Shown: positions 18,210 through 28,008, counted from the first letter of the stretch. The stretch: 64,000 bases of DNA from Lachnospiraceae bacterium (GCA_015258095.1 JABZIV010000007.1:1-64000), one strand, 5' to 3'. The notes: a model not told the origin generated them from the letters alone. Translations and numbers: made by a program.

Positions 18210-18866
18210 ATGAAAAATAGATTGTCTCCCTCCGTTTTAGCGGCAGATTTCTCCGCCCTGGCAGAGGATCTTCGCCTGGCAGAGGATGCCGGTGCGGAGA
18301 GCTTTCACTTTGATATCATGGATGGACACTTTGTACCGAACCTTTCTTACGGGGTAAATGTTGTCTCCGCTCTTCGAAAGCAATCAAAAGCTTTCTTTGA
18401 TGTTCATCTTATGGTGACGAATCCGGACTTCTATTTGGCGTCCTGCAAGGAAGCGGGGGCGGACAGAGTGAGTTTCCATTTTGAAGCGACCCCTCACGTT
18501 GACCGCGCGCTGGAGGCAATTAAAGACTTACAGATGGAAGCGGGAATTGCCTTGAATCCTGCCACACCGGTAACTTTCCTGGAAGAGATTCTGCCGAAGT
18601 GCAGCTATATTCTTTTGATGAGCGTCAATCCCGGCTTTGGCGGACAGAAGTTTATACCCTATACGCTCGAGAAGGTAAAGAAGCTGAGAGCCATGGCACT
18701 TTCGCGCGGCATCGAACTGGAAATCGGAATCGATGGCGGTGTAGGGAACGCGAATCTTCCGGAAATCGTAGCGAGCGGGGCAAACTTTATCGTTGCCGGT
18801 TCCTCCGTTTTTCGCTGTAAAAAGGAAATTGCAAAGCAGGTACAGAGCCTGAATCGTCTTTTATAG
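18210..18866 (+). CDS. rpe: Ribulose-phosphate 3-epimerase
   Basis: A 218-residue TIM barrel that interconverts ribulose 5-phosphate and xylulose 5-phosphate in the pentose phosphate pathway. Start ATG 18210 has AAGGAG eight bases upstream; ATG 18204 is in frame but too close to that site. Motifs: LSPSVLAADF at the N-terminus, HFDIMDGHFVPNLSYG and DVHLMVTNP with metal-binding residues, LMSVNPGFGGQKF and EIGIDGGVG with the catalytic acid. The rsgA-rpe pairing is common in Firmicutes. Confidence 0.95.
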   Translation: MKNRLSPSVLAADFSALAEDLRLAEDAGAESFHFDIMDGHFVPNLSYGVNVVSALRKQSKAFFDVHLMVTNPDFYLASCKEAGADRVSFHFEATPHVDRALEAIKDLQMEAGIALNPATPVTFLEEILPKCSYILLMSVNPGFGGQKFIPYTLEKVKKLRAMALSRGIELEIGIDGGVGNANLPEIVASGANFIVAGSSVFRCKKEIAKQVQSLNRLL

Positions 18867-18897
18867 AAAAGAGAGGCATAAGGAAAAGAACACGAAC

Positions 18898-18926
18898 TTG
18901 AAAAAGATGGCAGTTCAGTTTATATT
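18898..18926 (+). promoter_or_regulatory. Promoter of serS
   Basis: TTGAAA (18898-18903), 17-base spacer, TATATT (18921-18926). It lies 34 bases before the serS start. There is no room for a T-box, so seryl-tRNA synthetase is not controlled by that mechanism here. Confidence 0.6.
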
Positions 18927-18959
18927 TAAGTGACCGTGAAGAGGAAAAGGAGGAACAGT

Positions 18960-20276
18960 ATGTTAGATATAAAATTTGTGCGAGAGAATCCGGATTTAGT
19001 CAAGGAGAATATCAAAAAGAAGTTTCAGGACGAGAAATTGTGCCTTGTTGATGAGGTCATTAATCTCGATGTGGAAGCCAGAAAAGTACAGATGGAAGCG
19101 GATGAGCTTCGCAGTAGGAAAAATCAGGTTTCCAAGCAAATCGGCGCCTTGATGGCTAAGGGAGAGAAGGAAGAAGCGGAGAAAGTCAAGGCGGAGGTTG
19201 CCGAATTCTCGAAGAGACTCGCCGAGTTGGAGGAGAAGGAACCCTCTTTACAGGAAGAAATTTTGAAGCGCATGATGGTGATTCCGAACATGATTGATCC
19301 TTCCGTACCGATTGGAAAGGATGACAGCTGTAATGTGGAGAACGAGCGCTTTGGAGAGCCGCTTGTTCCGGATTATCCCATTCCTTATCATGCGGATATT
19401 ATGGAAAGCTTTGGCGGCCTGGATTTGGACAGTGCGGGAAGAGTTGCCGGAAACGGTTTCTACTACCTCGTTGGCGATATGGCACGCCTTCATTCCGCTG
19501 TTCTTTCTTATGCCAGAGATTTTATGATTGACAGAGGATTTACCTATGTCATTCCGCCCTATATGATTCGCTCCAAAGTGGTTGACGGCGTGATGTCCTT
19601 TGCGGAAATGGATGCCATGATGTACAAGATTGAAGGAGAAGATCTCTACTTGATCGGCACTTCCGAGCATTCCATGATTGGGCGTTTTATCGATCAGATT
19701 TTGCCGGCGTCTTCCCTTCCGCTTACGCTGACCTCTTATTCCCCCTGCTTCCGGAAAGAGAAGGGAGCGCATGGGATTGAAGAAAGAGGAGTGTACCGGA
19801 TTCATCAGTTCGAGAAGCAGGAGATGATTGTGGTTTGTGAACCGGAAGAGGCGATGGACTGGTACAATAAGCTTTGGAAGAATACGGTCGATTTCTTCCG
19901 CAGTTTGGATATTCCGGTAAGAACACTGGAATGTTGTTCCGGCGATTTGGCTGATTTGAAAGTGAAGTCCTGTGATGTGGAGGCTTGGTCCCCGAGACAG
20001 AAGAAGTACTTTGAAGTCGGATCCTGCTCGAATCTGGGAGATGCGCAGGCTAGAAGATTGAAGATTCGGATCAAAGGGGAGGATGGAAAGAACCATCTCG
20101 CCTTTACCTTGAACAATACTTGCGTAGCACCGCCCAGAATGCTCATTGCGTTCCTGGAGAACCATCTTCAGAAGGATGGAACGGTTACCGTGCCGAAGGC
20201 ATTACAGCCCTATATGGGCGGTAAGGAAGTCCTGGTTCCGAAGTATAATTCCATAAACGGAAAAGATCAGGCATAA
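18960..20276 (+). CDS. serS: Seryl-tRNA synthetase
   Basis: A 438-residue class II synthetase. ATG 18960 follows AAGGAGGA by about six bases. The N-terminal 110 residues form the long tRNA-binding coiled coil (charged heptads). The catalytic core shows TSEHSMIG, motif 2 as FRKEKGAHGIEERGVYRIHQF and motif 3 near NNTCVAPPRMLIAFLE. It charges tRNA-Ser, one species of which (anticodon GGA) is encoded at 54398. It has its own promoter and terminator, so it is probably transcribed alone or as the end of the upstream block. Confidence 0.95.
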   Translation: MLDIKFVRENPDLVKENIKKKFQDEKLCLVDEVINLDVEARKVQMEADELRSRKNQVSKQIGALMAKGEKEEAEKVKAEVAEFSKRLAELEEKEPSLQEEILKRMMVIPNMIDPSVPIGKDDSCNVENERFGEPLVPDYPIPYHADIMESFGGLDLDSAGRVAGNGFYYLVGDMARLHSAVLSYARDFMIDRGFTYVIPPYMIRSKVVDGVMSFAEMDAMMYKIEGEDLYLIGTSEHSMIGRFIDQILPASSLPLTLTSYSPCFRKEKGAHGIEERGVYRIHQFEKQEMIVVCEPEEAMDWYNKLWKNTVDFFRSLDIPVRTLECCSGDLADLKVKSCDVEAWSPRQKKYFEVGSCSNLGDAQARRLKIRIKGEDGKNHLAFTLNNTCVAPPRMLIAFLENHLQKDGTVTVPKALQPYMGGKEVLVPKYNSINGKDQA

Positions 20277-20292
20277 GCAGCTGTAACGAAAG

Positions 20293-20330
20293 AGTCGCTT
20301 TTTCTGTCCATAAGAAAGAGCGACTTTTTA
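20293..20330 (+). terminator. Strong intrinsic terminator after serS
   Basis: A 13-base stem: 20293-20305 pairs with 20313-20325 with one G-U pair and a seven-base loop, followed by TTTTT. It closes the first large + strand gene block. Confidence 0.85.
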
Positions 20331-20364
20331 TAGATTTTCAGGTCTGTTCTTAGAAAGGGAAAGT

Positions 20365-21162
20365 ATGGAACCGATTATTTCGGTGCGCGATTTGCGAAAA
20401 GTCTTTGTCATAGGAGAAAATGAAGTGCATGCCTTAAACGGGCTGGACTTTGATATCTATCAGGGAGAGTTTATTGCTATCGTCGGCACTTCCGGATCCG
20501 GAAAGTCCACTTGCTTAAATATGCTTGCGGGGCTGGAGAAACCGAGTAGCGGCAAGATTCTCATTGCCGGAGAAGAAATCGATAAGATGAATGAGGCGGA
20601 ACTGGTACGCTTTCGACGAAATCACGTTGGGTTTATCTTTCAAAGTTACAATCTGATTCCTTTTATGAATGCGGTGGAGAATGTTGCCATGCCGCTTATG
20701 TTTAGAGGAGTTGGAAAAGAAGAAAGAAATGAAGCGGCGATGCATTATCTGGAGCTGATGAACATTGCGAAGGAAGCGGAACACACCCCGAACCAGATGT
20801 CCGGCGGACAGCAGCAGCGAGTCGGTATTGCCCGTGCTCTGGTGATTGAGCCGGAGATTATTTTTGCCGATGAGCCGACGGGAAATCTGGACTCTCATAC
20901 GACAGAGGAGGTTCTCAGCCTCCTTAGAAAGATTGTGGAAGAACAGAATAAAACCTTGATCATGGTTACCCATGATCCGCATATCGCGTCCTGGTCCGAT
21001 AGGCAACTTCGCATAGTGGACGGGCGGATTGTAGAGACGGTTATCCGAAAAGACAGCGCGATAGAGGAAAGAATTGTAAAGGAAAACGGAGAGCGACCTT
21101 ATACGGTGGTTCATCCTTTGGAGGAAGAGGAGAAGGAAAATGAAGCGGAAGAATCGAAATAA
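20365..21162 (+). CDS. ABC transporter ATPase, LolD/MacB type
   Basis: A 265-residue ATPase. Walker [10 protein letters not shown] near residue 42, Q-loop [15 protein letters not shown], signature [15 protein letters not shown], Walker [12 protein letters not shown] and switch His in MVTHDPHIA are all intact. The sequence is close to MacB/LolD/YtrE-type ATPases, which drive mechanotransmission exporters instead of moving substrate through a channel. The last 35 residues are an acidic tail outside the ATPase fold. The next gene overlaps it by 23 bases and a matching permease follows, so the three genes form one operon. Confidence 0.92.
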   Translation: MEPIISVRDLRKVFVIGENEVHALNGLDFDIYQGEFIAIVGTSGSGKSTCLNMLAGLEKPSSGKILIAGEEIDKMNEAELVRFRRNHVGFIFQSYNLIPFMNAVENVAMPLMFRGVGKEERNEAAMHYLELMNIAKEAEHTPNQMSGGQQQRVGIARALVIEPEIIFADEPTGNLDSHTTEEVLSLLRKIVEEQNKTLIMVTHDPHIASWSDRQLRIVDGRIVETVIRKDSAIEERIVKENGERPYTVVHPLEEEEKENEAEESK

Positions 21163-23257
21163 GCGGTATTTTATGGACAGTGTTTTCCGAGTCGGAAAAG
21201 ACCCGCATGGAAGCTTTCTTTCCTGCGGACTGAAGAACTTACGTGCAGCTCTGGTTCTTCTTCTTTGCCTTTCCTTTTTGCTTGTATTCGCAGGGGAAAA
21301 GCACAGCTATGCGTCCTATGTGAACACCAATTTGAACACGTTCTTCCATGATGCACAGGATATGCCGACCGGCTATCCCGGGCAGGAGATGGAGGTGAAA
21401 GTTCGCGTCGGATACAACGGCGTGAATGGACTCGCAAATCCGAACAGTGATGAAATCAAGAATGTGCGGGTTCGTCTATCGAACGATCAGAGTTACCTGA
21501 CAACGAATAACAGTCCGGTAAAGACGAACAAAGACAACCCCTATAAGAATGCCGGGGATGGCGATGAACAGGGAGAAGCACAGAAAGATGCCTGGGATGA
21601 AGGGTACAAAGCCGGAAAGAACAATGCCTATAAGAACGGTTTAAATTATGTTTATCCTGTCGATGGCGGTGTCTATCCTTTCGAAGTAAATGCCTCGCTT
21701 TTTACCCAGGAAAAGACCCTTTCCAGTTTGAAAAAGGGAGAATATAAGGAACTGAACTTTAAAGTCAATGTTCGTGCCGATGCCTTGAAGATGAAGGATA
21801 GCGCAGGAAATACTAGTGACGGATATTTTGGCGTGCCCTTTACCATCTGGTATACGGATTCAAACGGAAAGGAGCAGAACAGAACCGAGTTTGTCAACGT
21901 CTTCATTACGGAAAGCGGAGAAGTGAAGAGCTCCGGAACAAAGATTGTGGAAAAAAGTTTTGTGGTGGGAGAAAATCAATTGACGCCTTCCGGAAACTAT
22001 CCGTCCGTGATGAATTATTCCGTGAACTTCCGGAACCAGAGTAAGAACACACTGTATGATGTGAAGATCAAGCTTAATACTTCGCTCGCAGAGAAGGAAG
22101 CTGTGCAGTTGACGGCAAATGCAAAGGCGGAAGCACAGAAAGACTTTCCTTTTGCCATTAATGAATCCAATTATGACCGGGAATATGCGGTGGTGAAGCC
22201 GGGAGAAACGGTGAGCCCGAGTTATTCGATGGCCATTAAATCCAATACGGCAAGCGGATACTATCCTCTTTCCTACACGGTAAGTTATAAAGTGGCTCCC
22301 GGAGGCAATGTATCCACTACGGATGATTATTCCTTCTATGTCAATGTACGAAACAGTACTATGATTCAGGAAGAAGCAAAGGATAAGGCCGGTGATTTCA
22401 ATGCAAACGACAGAACGAAGGCGAGACTTATTGTCAGTAAGTATCGCACGGAGCCGGAGCAGGTTTATGCCGGAAAAGATTTCAAGCTGATTCTGACCAT
22501 GAAGAATGCTTCCACCTCTATTGCGGCCAGCAATATCCTTTTTACGCTTACTTCCGAAAAGAGTCAGGATGCCGCAGTTTTCTCGATTGCAGACGGAGCC
22601 AATACCTTCGTGGTGAACTCTCTTGCCGCAGGAGCGGAGACGGAGATCAGTATGAAGGTTCGGGCAGGAGCGGGAGTGGATCCCAAGTCGTATGTGATGA
22701 CCATCAATGAGAAATATGATTCTCCGGAATTTAAGAATGCCGAAGAAAAGGTGGATATTGATATCCCTGTAAATCAAACAGCGCGGATGGGTTTCTCGAA
22801 CTTTAGTGTGACACCGGAATCCGTTGCAGTGGGAAGTGAGTCCGACGCCATGTTCGGAATCAACAATACCGGAAAGGTTATTCTATACAATGTGACGGCA
22901 GTTTTTGAAAGTGATTACATAAAAAAAGCAACTGCGTATGTAGGAAACATTAAACCGGGAGAGACGGGAAATGTCGATGTTATGCTTTCAGCCGTCAAAG
23001 AGACGGGAGAGGATACGACAATCCCGGTAGAAATTCAATATGAAGATGTGAACGGAAACAAGTTTACGGAAAAGACGGAAATTAATTTGACGGTAACGGC
23101 GGAGGCGCCGGATAACGGACTCGATACGGGAGAAGCTGCAGAGCCGAATCCGAAGGAAAAGAAGAAGACGAGTTCCCTTCTCTTTGCGGTTCCGGCAGTA
23201 CTGGTTCTCGGAGTGATTCTGTTTGTCGTAAAGAAGAGAAAAGGAAAGAAAAAATAA
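21140..23257 (+). CDS. Secreted, membrane-anchored Ig-like protein linked to ABC exporter
   Basis: A 705-residue surface protein. A hydrophobic stretch at about 35-52 (LRAALVLLLCLSFLLVFAG) serves as signal or anchor; an alternative start at Met12 is possible. About 600 extracellular residues follow, built of beta-rich repeats; the module near 550-655 (NFSVTPESVAVGSESDAMFGINNTGK) resembles CARDB/NEW3-type domains of COG1361 S-layer-like proteins. A C-terminal helix (about 675-698) and the tail KKRKGKKK place the protein outside with its end in the membrane. It overlaps the ATPase gene by 23 bases and the permease by one, so it is probably an extracellular adaptor of the exporter, comparable in position to MacA but unrelated in fold. 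Confidence 0.75.
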   Translation: MKRKNRNKRYFMDSVFRVGKDPHGSFLSCGLKNLRAALVLLLCLSFLLVFAGEKHSYASYVNTNLNTFFHDAQDMPTGYPGQEMEVKVRVGYNGVNGLANPNSDEIKNVRVRLSNDQSYLTTNNSPVKTNKDNPYKNAGDGDEQGEAQKDAWDEGYKAGKNNAYKNGLNYVYPVDGGVYPFEVNASLFTQEKTLSSLKKGEYKELNFKVNVRADALKMKDSAGNTSDGYFGVPFTIWYTDSNGKEQNRTEFVNVFITESGEVKSSGTKIVEKSFVVGENQLTPSGNYPSVMNYSVNFRNQSKNTLYDVKIKLNTSLAEKEAVQLTANAKAEAQKDFPFAINESNYDREYAVVKPGETVSPSYSMAIKSNTASGYYPLSYTVSYKVAPGGNVSTTDDYSFYVNVRNSTMIQEEAKDKAGDFNANDRTKARLIVSKYRTEPEQVYAGKDFKLILTMKNASTSIAASNILFTLTSEKSQDAAVFSIADGANTFVVNSLAAGAETEISMKVRAGAGVDPKSYVMTINEKYDSPEFKNAEEKVDIDIPVNQTARMGFSNFSVTPESVAVGSESDAMFGINNTGKVILYNVTAVFESDYIKKATAYVGNIKPGETGNVDVMLSAVKETGEDTTIPVEIQYEDVNGNKFTEKTEINLTVTAEAPDNGLDTGEAAEPNPKEKKKTSSLLFAVPAVLVLGVILFVVKKRKGKKK

Positions 23258-24621
23258 TGAAATTGCAGGATTTATTTCTTCTCGCCATTTCCAACTTAAG
23301 AAGAAGAAAGGTGCGTACTTTACTCACCGTTCTCGGTGTAGTCATCGGTACCGCTTCCATCGTCGTGATGGTGAGCCTGGGGCTCGGGATGAGTGAGAGT
23401 CTTTTACGTTCATTTCAGAGTTCCGGATCTCTCACAAAAATTAATATCACGAACTATGGCGGGATGGGAAAAAGTGCACAGAAGGCGGTAGAACTCACGG
23501 ATGACAGTATTCATTCTTTCCTCTCCATTCCCCATGTCACCGGGGTTTCCCCCTGTCTGGAAGTACCGGTTACCGCGAAGACCGGCGCTCTGGAAGGAGA
23601 TTATTCGATTCGCGGCGTTTCACAGGCCTACTTTAAAGAAATGAAATTGAAAGCCGGACACATTCCGAAGGCCGGCGATCCCGAACTCAGTCTGGTTTAC
23701 GGCAATACGGTTTCAAGCTCTTTTCATAAGGCTAAGAACTGGGACAAGAATTACACGATTGATCCGGTAAAGGATACCCTGTTTTATGTGTTTCCGGAGA
23801 ATACGACCGCCTCTGCGAGTAGCGGCGTGAGTAAAACGGATGGGGGAGAAAACGATAGCGAGCAGAAAAAACCGGAAAAGAAATACATCCTGAAAACGGC
23901 CGGTATTATGGAAGGCAGTAGTGAGGAGTATAGTGAAGATTCCAGCTATGTTTATGCGGATTTGGACAGTTTGAAGACTTTCTTAAAGAAGATCTATAAG
24001 AAGAACCTGGTTCCCGATCCCAAAACGGGAAAAAACGGAAAACCGCTGCGGTATTATTCCTATGACCAGGCGTATGTCTTTGTGGATGATATGAACAATG
24101 TCGCAGAGGTGCAGAAACAAATTACCGATATGGGCTATTCCTGTTATTCGCAGGTGGAGTGGTTAAAACAGGCACAGGAGCAAATCAAGACAACGCAGCT
24201 CGTTCTCGGCGGAATCGGCGGGGTTTCCTTACTTGTAGCGGCAATCGGTATCATGAATACTATGATGATGTCCATCTTCGAACGAACCAAGGAAATCGGC
24301 GTGATGAAGGTTTTGGGCTGTGATATGGGAGATATTCGAAATATGTTTCTTGCGGAGTCTGCCGTTATCGGTATTTTAGGCGGCATCGTCGGCATCGCGT
24401 TAAGCTATTGTGTGTCTTTCATCATCAATCTGATTGCGCAGGAAGGCAGTAGCATGGTGGATTCTTTGACGGAAGGAGGCGGAGGAAATATTTCTTCTAT
24501 TCCTCCCTGGCTTGCCCTCTTCGGGATTGCTTTTGCCATGTTTGTAGGGATGCTTTCGGGGTATTTCCCCTCTGTTCGGGCAATGAAACTGAGTCCTCTT
24601 GCGGCAATCCGGAATGAGTAA
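23257..24621 (+). CDS. MacB-type ABC transporter permease
   Basis: A 454-residue permease with the FtsX/MacB layout: one N-terminal helix after a short cytosolic start (LLTVLGVVIGTASIVVMVSLG), a large extracellular domain of about 280 residues, then three helices near 315-340, 365-395 and 420-440. ERTKEIGVMKVLGC is the conserved coupling motif before the last helices. The start ATG shares a base with the preceding TAA (TAATG). The family exports peptides, lipoproteins or antibiotics, or transmits force; the substrate here is unknown. Confidence 0.9.
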   Translation: MKLQDLFLLAISNLRRRKVRTLLTVLGVVIGTASIVVMVSLGLGMSESLLRSFQSSGSLTKINITNYGGMGKSAQKAVELTDDSIHSFLSIPHVTGVSPCLEVPVTAKTGALEGDYSIRGVSQAYFKEMKLKAGHIPKAGDPELSLVYGNTVSSSFHKAKNWDKNYTIDPVKDTLFYVFPENTTASASSGVSKTDGGENDSEQKKPEKKYILKTAGIMEGSSEEYSEDSSYVYADLDSLKTFLKKIYKKNLVPDPKTGKNGKPLRYYSYDQAYVFVDDMNNVAEVQKQITDMGYSCYSQVEWLKQAQEQIKTTQLVLGGIGGVSLLVAAIGIMNTMMMSIFERTKEIGVMKVLGCDMGDIRNMFLAESAVIGILGGIVGIALSYCVSFIINLIAQEGSSMVDSLTEGGGGNISSIPPWLALFGIAFAMFVGMLSGYFPSVRAMKLSPLAAIRNE

Positions 24622-24641
24622 AAAAAGGAGTAGTGAGCGCT

Positions 24642-26024
24642 ATGGTGAAAGTGGCAAAATTCGGCGGAAGTTCCTGCGCCAGCAGTGAACAATTCAAGAA
24701 AGTAAAAGACATTGTTCTATCTGACCGGGACCGAAAGTATATCATTGTCTCCGCACCGGGAAAAAGAAACAGTAAGGATACGAAAGTAACAGACCTGTTC
24801 CTTTCTTTGTATGAAGCGGTGCAGGAGAAAAAGGACGGTGCAGAGGGAAAGAAAAGTGCAGACGGAAAAGTGGAAAAACTCTTGGAGAAGATTCAGAAGC
24901 GCTACCAGGAGATCCTTGACGGACTGTCCCTTTCGCTTTCTTTAGAGACGGAATTTCAGGAGATTGTGAAACGGCTGCTTTCCGGAGCCAGTCGGGATTA
25001 TGCGGCGTCACGGGGAGAGTTTCTCAATGCGAAGGTAATGGCGGAGTACCTCGGTTTTCCCTTTATCGATGCGGAGAAATTGATTTTCTTCTCGGAAGAA
25101 GGCTGTGATTTTAAAAAGACCGAAGAGGTCTCGAAAGAACTGCTTTCCGCAGTGGAATATGCGGTGATTCCGGGATTTTACGGGGTCAATGACAAAGGAG
25201 AAGTCATTACCTTTAGTCGTGGCGGCTCAGATGTGACCGGCTCTTTGATTGCTGCGGCAGTGTATGCGGATTTATATGAAAACTGGACGGATGTTTCCGG
25301 ATTTTTGGTTGCAGATCCCCATATTGTATCGAATCCGGAAGTGATTGACTACATTACGTATAAAGAACTTCGGGAGTTGAGTTATATGGGTGCGGGAGTT
25401 CTTCATGAAGATGCTATTTTCCCTGTTCGGAAGGAAGGCATTCCGATTCAGATTTTAAATACCAATTCTCCGCAGGATCATGGAACGATGATTGTGGCGA
25501 ATACCTTAAAAAAGCCCCGTTTCATCATCACGGGAATCGCAGGAAAGAAGCATTTCTGTTCTATCAACATTGAGAAAGCAATGATGAATTCGGAGATTGG
25601 ATTCATTCGAAAGGTTTTATCCGTGATTGAAGAGAACGGTATTTCTGTTGAACATACGCCATCCGGTATCGATACCCTGACACTCTTTATCCATCAGGAG
25701 GAGCTGGAGTCGCATGAGCAGAAAGTTTTGCAGGGGATTCAGAGAGCGGTGACCCCGGATCTCATTGAATTGGAGTCGGATCTTGCTTTAATTGCGGTTG
25801 TAGGAAGAGGAATGAAGTCTTCTCGCGGTGTTGCAGGAAGAATTTTCTCTGCTTTGGCACATGAGTATATCAATATCAAGATGATTGACCAGGGGTCCTC
25901 CGAGTACAACATTATTATCGGCGTAAAGAATGAGAACTTCGAGGCGGCGATTCGGGCAATTTATAATATGTTTGTTCTGTCGGTAAGTCCTGCAAAACAG
26001 GAAAAGGGAGAAAAGCTTGGATAA
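24642..26024 (+). CDS. lysC: Aspartate kinase
   Basis: A 460-residue enzyme that phosphorylates aspartate, the first step to lysine, methionine, threonine and diaminopimelate. I chose ATG 24642, 11 bases after AAGGAG; GTG 24633 would be only two bases away. KFGGSS is the nucleotide motif (KFGGTS in most relatives), and FSRGGSDVTGS binds aspartate. Two ACT modules from about residue 300 on (MMNSEIGFIRKVLSVIEENGIS, VVGRGMKSSRGVAGRIFSAL) should give feedback control by lysine or threonine. There is a Lys-rich insertion at about 65-90. No lysine riboswitch is upstream. Confidence 0.93.
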   Translation: MVKVAKFGGSSCASSEQFKKVKDIVLSDRDRKYIIVSAPGKRNSKDTKVTDLFLSLYEAVQEKKDGAEGKKSADGKVEKLLEKIQKRYQEILDGLSLSLSLETEFQEIVKRLLSGASRDYAASRGEFLNAKVMAEYLGFPFIDAEKLIFFSEEGCDFKKTEEVSKELLSAVEYAVIPGFYGVNDKGEVITFSRGGSDVTGSLIAAAVYADLYENWTDVSGFLVADPHIVSNPEVIDYITYKELRELSYMGAGVLHEDAIFPVRKEGIPIQILNTNSPQDHGTMIVANTLKKPRFIITGIAGKKHFCSINIEKAMMNSEIGFIRKVLSVIEENGISVEHTPSGIDTLTLFIHQEELESHEQKVLQGIQRAVTPDLIELESDLALIAVVGRGMKSSRGVAGRIFSALAHEYINIKMIDQGSSEYNIIIGVKNENFEAAIRAIYNMFVLSVSPAKQEKGEKLG

Positions 26025-27285
26025 AGAAAAGACAGATATCTTCATCGTGGGAGGCGGACCTGCCGGAATGATGGCTGCCATCTCTGCAAGAAAAGCGAAT
26101 CCTTCCACAGAGATTCATCTGATAGAAAAGAATGAGAAACTGGGAAAGAAACTTTTTATTACGGGAAAAGGAAGAGGAAACTTGACCAATACTTGCGAGG
26201 AAGCGCGGTTTCTGGAGCATGTGCTCTCGAACCCCCGCTTCCTTTATCCCGCTTTTCACGTTTTTAATAATACGGATTTGATGCGCTTTATCGAAGGGCT
26301 CGACTGCCCTTTGAAAGAAGAGCGGGGAGGAAGAGTTTTTCCGAGGAGTGATAAAGCGTATTCCATAACGGATGCATTGAAACGCGCTTTAAAAGAAGCG
26401 AAAGTTTCTGTAGAGTGCAATAGAACTTTGAAGGCGATAAAGAGGAGAGATGAAGGATTCCTCTGTAATGTCGGAGGAAAAGAGCTCTTTTGTAAGAAAT
26501 TGATTCTGGCAACAGGGGGGCTTTCTTATCCTTCTACCGGTTCCACGGGGGACGGCTACCACTTTGCCAAAGCGTTTTCCATTCCGGTGACAGCCTGTTA
26601 TCCTTCCCTTGTAAAGCTGGAAGTGTTATCTGAGGATATTTATGCCTTATCCGGTTTAAAGCTGAAGAATGTTGTCGTTTCGGTTTTAGATGAAAAAAGG
26701 AAACTGTACGGAAAGAAGAGTGGAGAAGTCTATTTTCAGAAAGATGCCGTAGCGGGCCCCACCATTTTATCTCTTTCGGCGGAACTTTCTCCTCAGATTC
26801 ATCAAGCGGAGATTGGAAAGTTTACGCTGTCGATTGATTTGAAAGGGGAAGTACCCGCATTTGATGCCGATTTTCTTCTGGAATGCGAGAAGAGAGGGAA
26901 AGAACCTATTAAGGCTCTGATAAAGGCGCATTTACCGCAGCAGCTTTTTCCCTTCCTTTGCAGAAGACTGGAAAAGCAAGGGGTTCCGGTTGAAAAACGC
27001 GCTTCGGAATGTAAAAAAGAGGAGCGAAAGAAGGTTCTAAGCGCTTTTCACGAACTGTCTTTCCCGATTTCGGGGACAGGACCGTTCACAGAAGCGATAG
27101 TGACGAAGGGAGGCGTCGACACGCGGGCTCTTTCGAAGAAAAGTCTGGAGGTAAAAGCCGTTCCGGGTCTTTATTTTGCGGGAGAGGTACTGGATGTGGA
27201 TGCCTATACCGGAGGGTATAATATGCAAATTGCCTTCTCTACGGGATATCTTGCCGGAAAGTCCGCGGGAGAGGCGCTGCTTTGA
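26017..27285 (+). CDS. BaiN/HI0933-family FAD-dependent oxidoreductase
   Basis: A 422-residue flavoprotein. It starts at TTG 26017 within the end of lysC, with GGGAG six bases upstream. FIVGGGPAGMMAAISA near the N-terminus is the FAD-binding motif, followed by GKGRGNLTN and a C-terminal GEVLDVDAYTGGYNMQIAFSTG typical for the HI0933 family. Members include BaiN (bile acid metabolism), but most have no known substrate, so the name does not imply that activity here. It sits before cmk, a common clostridial neighbourhood. Confidence 0.88.
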   Translation: MDKEKTDIFIVGGGPAGMMAAISARKANPSTEIHLIEKNEKLGKKLFITGKGRGNLTNTCEEARFLEHVLSNPRFLYPAFHVFNNTDLMRFIEGLDCPLKEERGGRVFPRSDKAYSITDALKRALKEAKVSVECNRTLKAIKRRDEGFLCNVGGKELFCKKLILATGGLSYPSTGSTGDGYHFAKAFSIPVTACYPSLVKLEVLSEDIYALSGLKLKNVVVSVLDEKRKLYGKKSGEVYFQKDAVAGPTILSLSAELSPQIHQAEIGKFTLSIDLKGEVPAFDADFLLECEKRGKEPIKALIKAHLPQQLFPFLCRRLEKQGVPVEKRASECKKEERKKVLSAFHELSFPISGTGPFTEAIVTKGGVDTRALSKKSLEVKAVPGLYFAGEVLDVDAYTGGYNMQIAFSTGYLAGKSAGEALL

Positions 27286-27313
27286 TTCTATTTTCAGCAT
27301 AAAGGAGGATGAA

Positions 27314-27982
27314 ATGCCGTATTCTATTGCTATTGACGGACCTGCGGGGGCAGGAAAATCTACGATTGCGAAAGCGCTTGCCAAAAGTCTCGGGTATTAT
27401 TATGTGGATACGGGAGCCTTATATCGCGGACTGGCTTACGGGCTTCTTGAAAAAGGGGTTCCCTTCCAAAATGAAAAGGCAGTTACAGTCAGCCTTCCGG
27501 AAATTCAGGTAGAACTTCTTTATGATAAAGGGGTACAGAAGGTCCTTTGCAACGGAAAGGACAGAACAGCGTATATTCGTGCAGAGGAAATTGGTGAAGG
27601 AGCATCGATTATCTCGCAGTACAAGGCGGTTCGGGAGAAACTTCTGGATCTTCAGAGAAATGTGGCAGCCATGCATTCCTGTGTTATGGACGGGAGGGAT
27701 ATCGGCTCGGTTGTACTTCCCCATGCGAATAAAAAGTTCTTTCTGACGGCGTCTCCGGAAGTCCGTGCGAGAAGAAGGACGGCAGAATTACAGGAAAAAG
27801 GGGAGAAATCGGAGTATGAGGACGTGCTGCGGGATGTGCGGAAAAGGGATGAGCGGGATATGCAGCGCGAAGTTGCGCCCTTGAAACAGGTCGAAGACGC
27901 TATCCTTGTGGATAGTTCCGCTATGGATATAGAGGAAGTGATTGATACGATGCTGTCTTATATTGTAGAAAACAAGGAATAG
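27314..27982 (+). CDS. cmk: Cytidylate kinase
   Basis: A 222-residue kinase that converts CMP and dCMP to their diphosphates. AAAGGAGG lies five bases before ATG 27314. The P-loop IDGPAGAGKST is at residues 7-17, VDTGALYRG binds the nucleotide, and DGRDIGSVVLP and RARRRTAEL are conserved family segments. A longer frame upstream would overlap the preceding gene by about 100 bases and was not used. The order cmk-ispH-rpsA is widespread in clostridia. Confidence 0.95.
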   Translation: MPYSIAIDGPAGAGKSTIAKALAKSLGYYYVDTGALYRGLAYGLLEKGVPFQNEKAVTVSLPEIQVELLYDKGVQKVLCNGKDRTAYIRAEEIGEGASIISQYKAVREKLLDLQRNVAAMHSCVMDGRDIGSVVLPHANKKFFLTASPEVRARRRTAELQEKGEKSEYEDVLRDVRKRDERDMQREVAPLKQVEDAILVDSSAMDIEEVIDTMLSYIVENKE

Positions 27983-28008
27983 GAAAAAGGAGGAGAGAGA
28001 GGGAAAAA

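Noticed and set aside
18867..18959. T-box upstream of serS
   Set aside because: The gap is only 93 bases, holds a plain promoter and lacks T-box elements or a terminator.
19248..20165. 305-codon frame on the - strand inside serS
   Set aside because: Shadow of the conserved synthetase gene.
21860..22777. 305-codon frame on the - strand inside the surface protein gene
   Set aside because: No ribosome site, no recognisable fold and it overlaps a well supported gene; a codon-bias shadow.
24622..24641. Lysine riboswitch before lysC
   Set aside because: Only 20 bases separate it from the permease gene.
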